A stretch of 64,000 bases of DNA from Luteimicrobium xylanilyticum. GTDB taxonomy: Bacteria; Actinomycetota; Actinomycetes; Actinomycetales; Cellulomonadaceae. Both the position numbers and the translations under genes were made by a program. This document shows positions 62,312 to 64,000 of this stretch, one piece after another. The stretch lies in the NCBI RefSeq assembly GCF_009429125.1, contig NZ_CP045529.1:2046001-2110000 (forward strand). The letters are read 5' to 3'. The notes beneath the pieces were generated by a model. That model saw nothing but the letters and a program-made list of their open reading frames with translations. It was not told the origin of the DNA and searched no databases. Each line of letters begins with the position of its first letter. Positions within the stretch are counted from its first letter, which is position 1.

Positions 62312-62401
62312 CCCGCCCGACCACCGCCCGCGGGCGGATTCGTCACGGCACAGCGCTCGAAGGCCGACCGCGGCCCGCGCCGTCGTCCACAGGTCACCGG
62401 T

Positions 62402-62428
62402 CGAGCGTGCGCGGACCGCGCACGCTCG
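62402..62428. repeat. 27-bp inverted repeat upstream of the truncated AbiEi-like gene
   Basis: CGAGCGTGCGCGG (62402-62414) and CCGCGCACGCTCG (62416-62428) are perfect 13-bp arms around a single A. It lies 91 bp after the DUF349 stop and 14 bp before the next GTG. It could terminate DUF349 transcription or act as an operator. It is not related in sequence to the 58-bp palindromes at 35297 and 36416. Confidence 0.85.
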
Positions 62429-62442
62429 GCCAGGCTGGACCC

Positions 62443-63024
62443 GTGCTACCCGAACTCCTCTCCCCCGCCGACGTCGGCGGCGCGGTGACCTGGCGTGCCC
62501 TGTGCCGGGACGGCGCCCTCGTCCCTCTCTGGAACCACGTCGCGCACCGGGCGACCGTCCCGGTCAGCCCGGCCGTGCGTGCGAGAGCCCTGGCGACCGT
62601 GCTGCGCGGTCAGGTGGTGGTCGGCGGCACGGCGGCCGCGTGGGTGCACTGCGGCGGTCCGCCGCCACGGCGCGTCACGGCACTGCACAAGGCTCGGATG
62701 CACCGCCCCTGGCCGGACGCGGCCGTTCGGGTCGTCCAGGCGACGCTCCTCGCGAACGAGGTCGTCGACGTCGGCGGCGTGAGCGTCACCTCGGTCCAGA
62801 GGACGGGCCTGGACGTCGCGCGTGATGCGGACGTCCCGTCGGCCGTGGCCTGGCTCGCGCGCCTCACGGCGGTGGGCTTCGACGTCCGGTCGGCGCGGCT
62901 GGCGCTGGAGCGCCGGTCACGCTGGCACGGGCGGACCCGCATCCGCGAGGTCCTCGACACGTTCGAGGGCCGGCCCGTCGTCAGACCGGGAGCTGCGGCG
63001 TCTCCTCCGCGCGGGCTCCCGTGA
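62443..63024 (+). CDS. Truncated AbiEi-like protein lacking the DUF559 nuclease domain
   Basis: The 193-residue product resembles the N-terminal two thirds of actinobacterial AbiEi/DUF559 proteins: a basic winged-helix-like start, [14 protein letters not shown], and [27 protein letters not shown]. The last matches VTSLERTAVDCARM in the full-length relative at 35467. The nuclease domain is missing. The frame simply runs out in low-complexity [17 protein letters not shown] that overlaps the 3' end of rel by 44 bp. It is either a shortened functional protein or a decaying gene. The GTG is six bases after CAGGCT. Confidence 0.65.
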   Translation: MLPELLSPADVGGAVTWRALCRDGALVPLWNHVAHRATVPVSPAVRARALATVLRGQVVVGGTAAAWVHCGGPPPRRVTALHKARMHRPWPDAAVRVVQATLLANEVVDVGGVSVTSVQRTGLDVARDADVPSAVAWLARLTAVGFDVRSARLALERRSRWHGRTRIREVLDTFEGRPVVRPGAAASPPRGLP

Positions 63025-64000
63025 TCCGGTAGACGTCGAACACGCCGTCGACCTTGCGCACCGCCGACAGCACGGTCGCGAGGTGCGCAGGCTCCGCCAT
63101 CTCGAAGACGAACCGGGAGAGCGCGACCCGGTCGTTCGACGTCGAGACGGTCGCCGACAGGATGTTCACGTGGTTGTCGGACAGGACGCGCGTCACGTCC
63201 GAGAGCAGGCGCGAACGGTCGAGCGCCTCGACCTGGATCTGCACCAGGAACAGCGTGTTCGAGCCGGTCGTCCACGACACGTCGACCATGCGCTCGGGCT
63301 GCGCCCGCAGGCTGCCCACGTTCGCGCAGTCCGTGCGGTGGACGCTCACGCCCTGACCGCGCGTGATGAACCCGACGATCTCGTCCCCGGGGACCGGGGT
63401 GCAGCACTTCGCGAGCTTGACCCACACGTCCTCGACGCCCTTGACGACGACGCCCGGGTCACCCGTGCGGACGCGCCGGGCCGAGTGCCCGGGGAGCACG
63501 ACCTCGGCCACGTCCTCGGTCGTGCCGTCCTCGCCACCGAGCGCGTGCACGAGCCGCTGGACGACCGTCGCCGCGGAGACCTGCCCCTCCCCGACCGCCG
63601 CGTACAGCGCGGACACGTCGGGGTAGCGCATCTCCGAAGCGAGCACCACGAGCGACTCGTGCGACAGCAACCGCTGGATCGGGAGGTTCTGCTTGCGCAT
63701 CGCCTTCGCGATCGCGTCCTTGCCGTGCTCGACGGCCTCCTCGCGACGCTCCTTGGAGAACCACTGCCGGATCTTGTTGCGGGCACGCGGGCTCTTCACG
63801 AACGCGAGCCAGTCGCGGCTCGGACCCGCGCCTTCTGCCTTGGAGGTCAGGACCTCGACGACGTCCCCGTTGTCGAGCTGGGAGTCGAGCGGGACGAGCC
63901 GGCCGTTGACGCGCGCGCCCATGGTCCGGTGCCCGACCTCGGTGTGCACCGAGTACGCGAAGTCGACCGGCGTCGAGCCCGACGGCAGCGCCTGGACCTC
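62981..64000 (-). CDS. rel: RelA/SpoT-type (p)ppGpp synthetase/hydrolase, C-terminal part
   Basis: The visible 339 residues are the regulatory half of a bifunctional Rel enzyme; the start lies beyond the window. In order they show a TGS domain ([23 protein letters not shown]), the following helical domain, the cysteine region [16 protein letters not shown] and RTDCAN that contacts the ribosome, and a C-terminal ACT domain ([20 protein letters not shown]). Catalytic domains are not in view. The last 44 bp overlap the convergent truncated AbiEi-like gene. Confidence 0.95.
   Translation of the reverse strand, partial: EVQALPSGSTPVDFAYSVHTEVGHRTMGARVNGRLVPLDSQLDNGDVVEVLTSKAEGAGPSRDWLAFVKSPRARNKIRQWFSKERREEAVEHGKDAIAKAMRKQNLPIQRLLSHESLVVLASEMRYPDVSALYAAVGEGQVSAATVVQRLVHALGGEDGTTEDVAEVVLPGHSARRVRTGDPGVVVKGVEDVWVKLAKCCTPVPGDEIVGFITRGQGVSVHRTDCANVGSLRAQPERMVDVSWTTGSNTLFLVQIQVEALDRSRLLSDVTRVLSDNHVNILSATVSTSNDRVALSRFVFEMAEPAHLATVLSAVRKVDGVFDVYRITGARAEETPQLPV

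Noticed and set aside
62324-62337. CCGCCCGCGGGCGG palindrome after the DUF349 gene as a terminator
   Set aside because: It has no loop and no T-run, so the hairpin would be weak. The 27-bp inverted repeat at 62402 is a better candidate.

Overview
The window is chromosomal DNA from a very high-G+C actinobacterium. The best guess is a Cellulomonadaceae-like genus. This rests on codon use, on an actinobacterial-type integration host factor (mIHF), on an F420/PPOX-type enzyme, on a helicase-motif-less PriA, and on the gene order mihF-gmk-rpoZ-coaBC-metK-priA next to pyrR-pyrB-pyrC-(PH-like)-carA-carB-pyrF. Species-level identity cannot be settled from this sequence alone. Coding density is extreme: most operon neighbours overlap by ATGA or GTGA, and several convergent genes overlap at their 3' ends. 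The only gene-free stretch above 300 bp (2471-2823) holds an FMN riboswitch. I see no tRNA, rRNA, CRISPR array, transposase or integrase. Layout: 1-2823, riboflavin operon (ribBA, ribE, ribD) behind the FMN riboswitch. 2824-8752, rpe, pdxY, rsmB-fmt and a BenE-type transporter divergent from an XRE-cupin regulator, with overlapping -10 boxes. 8733-16281, the mihF-gmk-rpoZ-coaBC-metK-priA-HAD run, interrupted by a pterin-dehydratase/VOC fusion gene on the other strand. 16338-26301, a tyrosine phosphatase and the pyrimidine operon with a candidate PyrR-binding leader. 26365-31960, a sphingosine-phosphate-lyase-like enzyme coupled to an MFS_2 transporter, then nusB-efp, a SatD-like regulator with a membrane partner and a clear operator, and aroQ. 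31994-36479, a plus-strand accessory block: UMF1-type MFS, alpha/beta hydrolase and GDPD as a coupled operon, then an AbiEi/DUF559 nuclease-like gene bounded by two identical 58-bp perfect palindromes. 36497-47171, aroB-aroK-aroC, a prepilin peptidase, aroE-mltG-ruvX-alaS, two small membrane proteins and rpsD. 47390-64000, rarA, an MMPL exporter, a globin-like protein, a crotonase, aspS, an SseB-like pair, a PPOX enzyme, a radical SAM gene with a perfect LexA box, hisS, a metallo-beta-lactamase-fold enzyme, a DUF349 protein, a truncated AbiEi-like gene and the 3' part of rel. The conserved blocks serve cofactor (FMN, CoA, SAM, PLP), pyrimidine and shikimate synthesis and translation. The accessory genes lie mostly between those blocks and on the opposite strand. 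The most unusual structure is the palindrome-bounded nuclease-like gene at 35297-36479. A second general theme is the many start codons that lie 6-7 bp after a -10-like hexamer, which suggests widespread leaderless transcription. Residue positions and boundaries were worked out by hand, and no database search was run.
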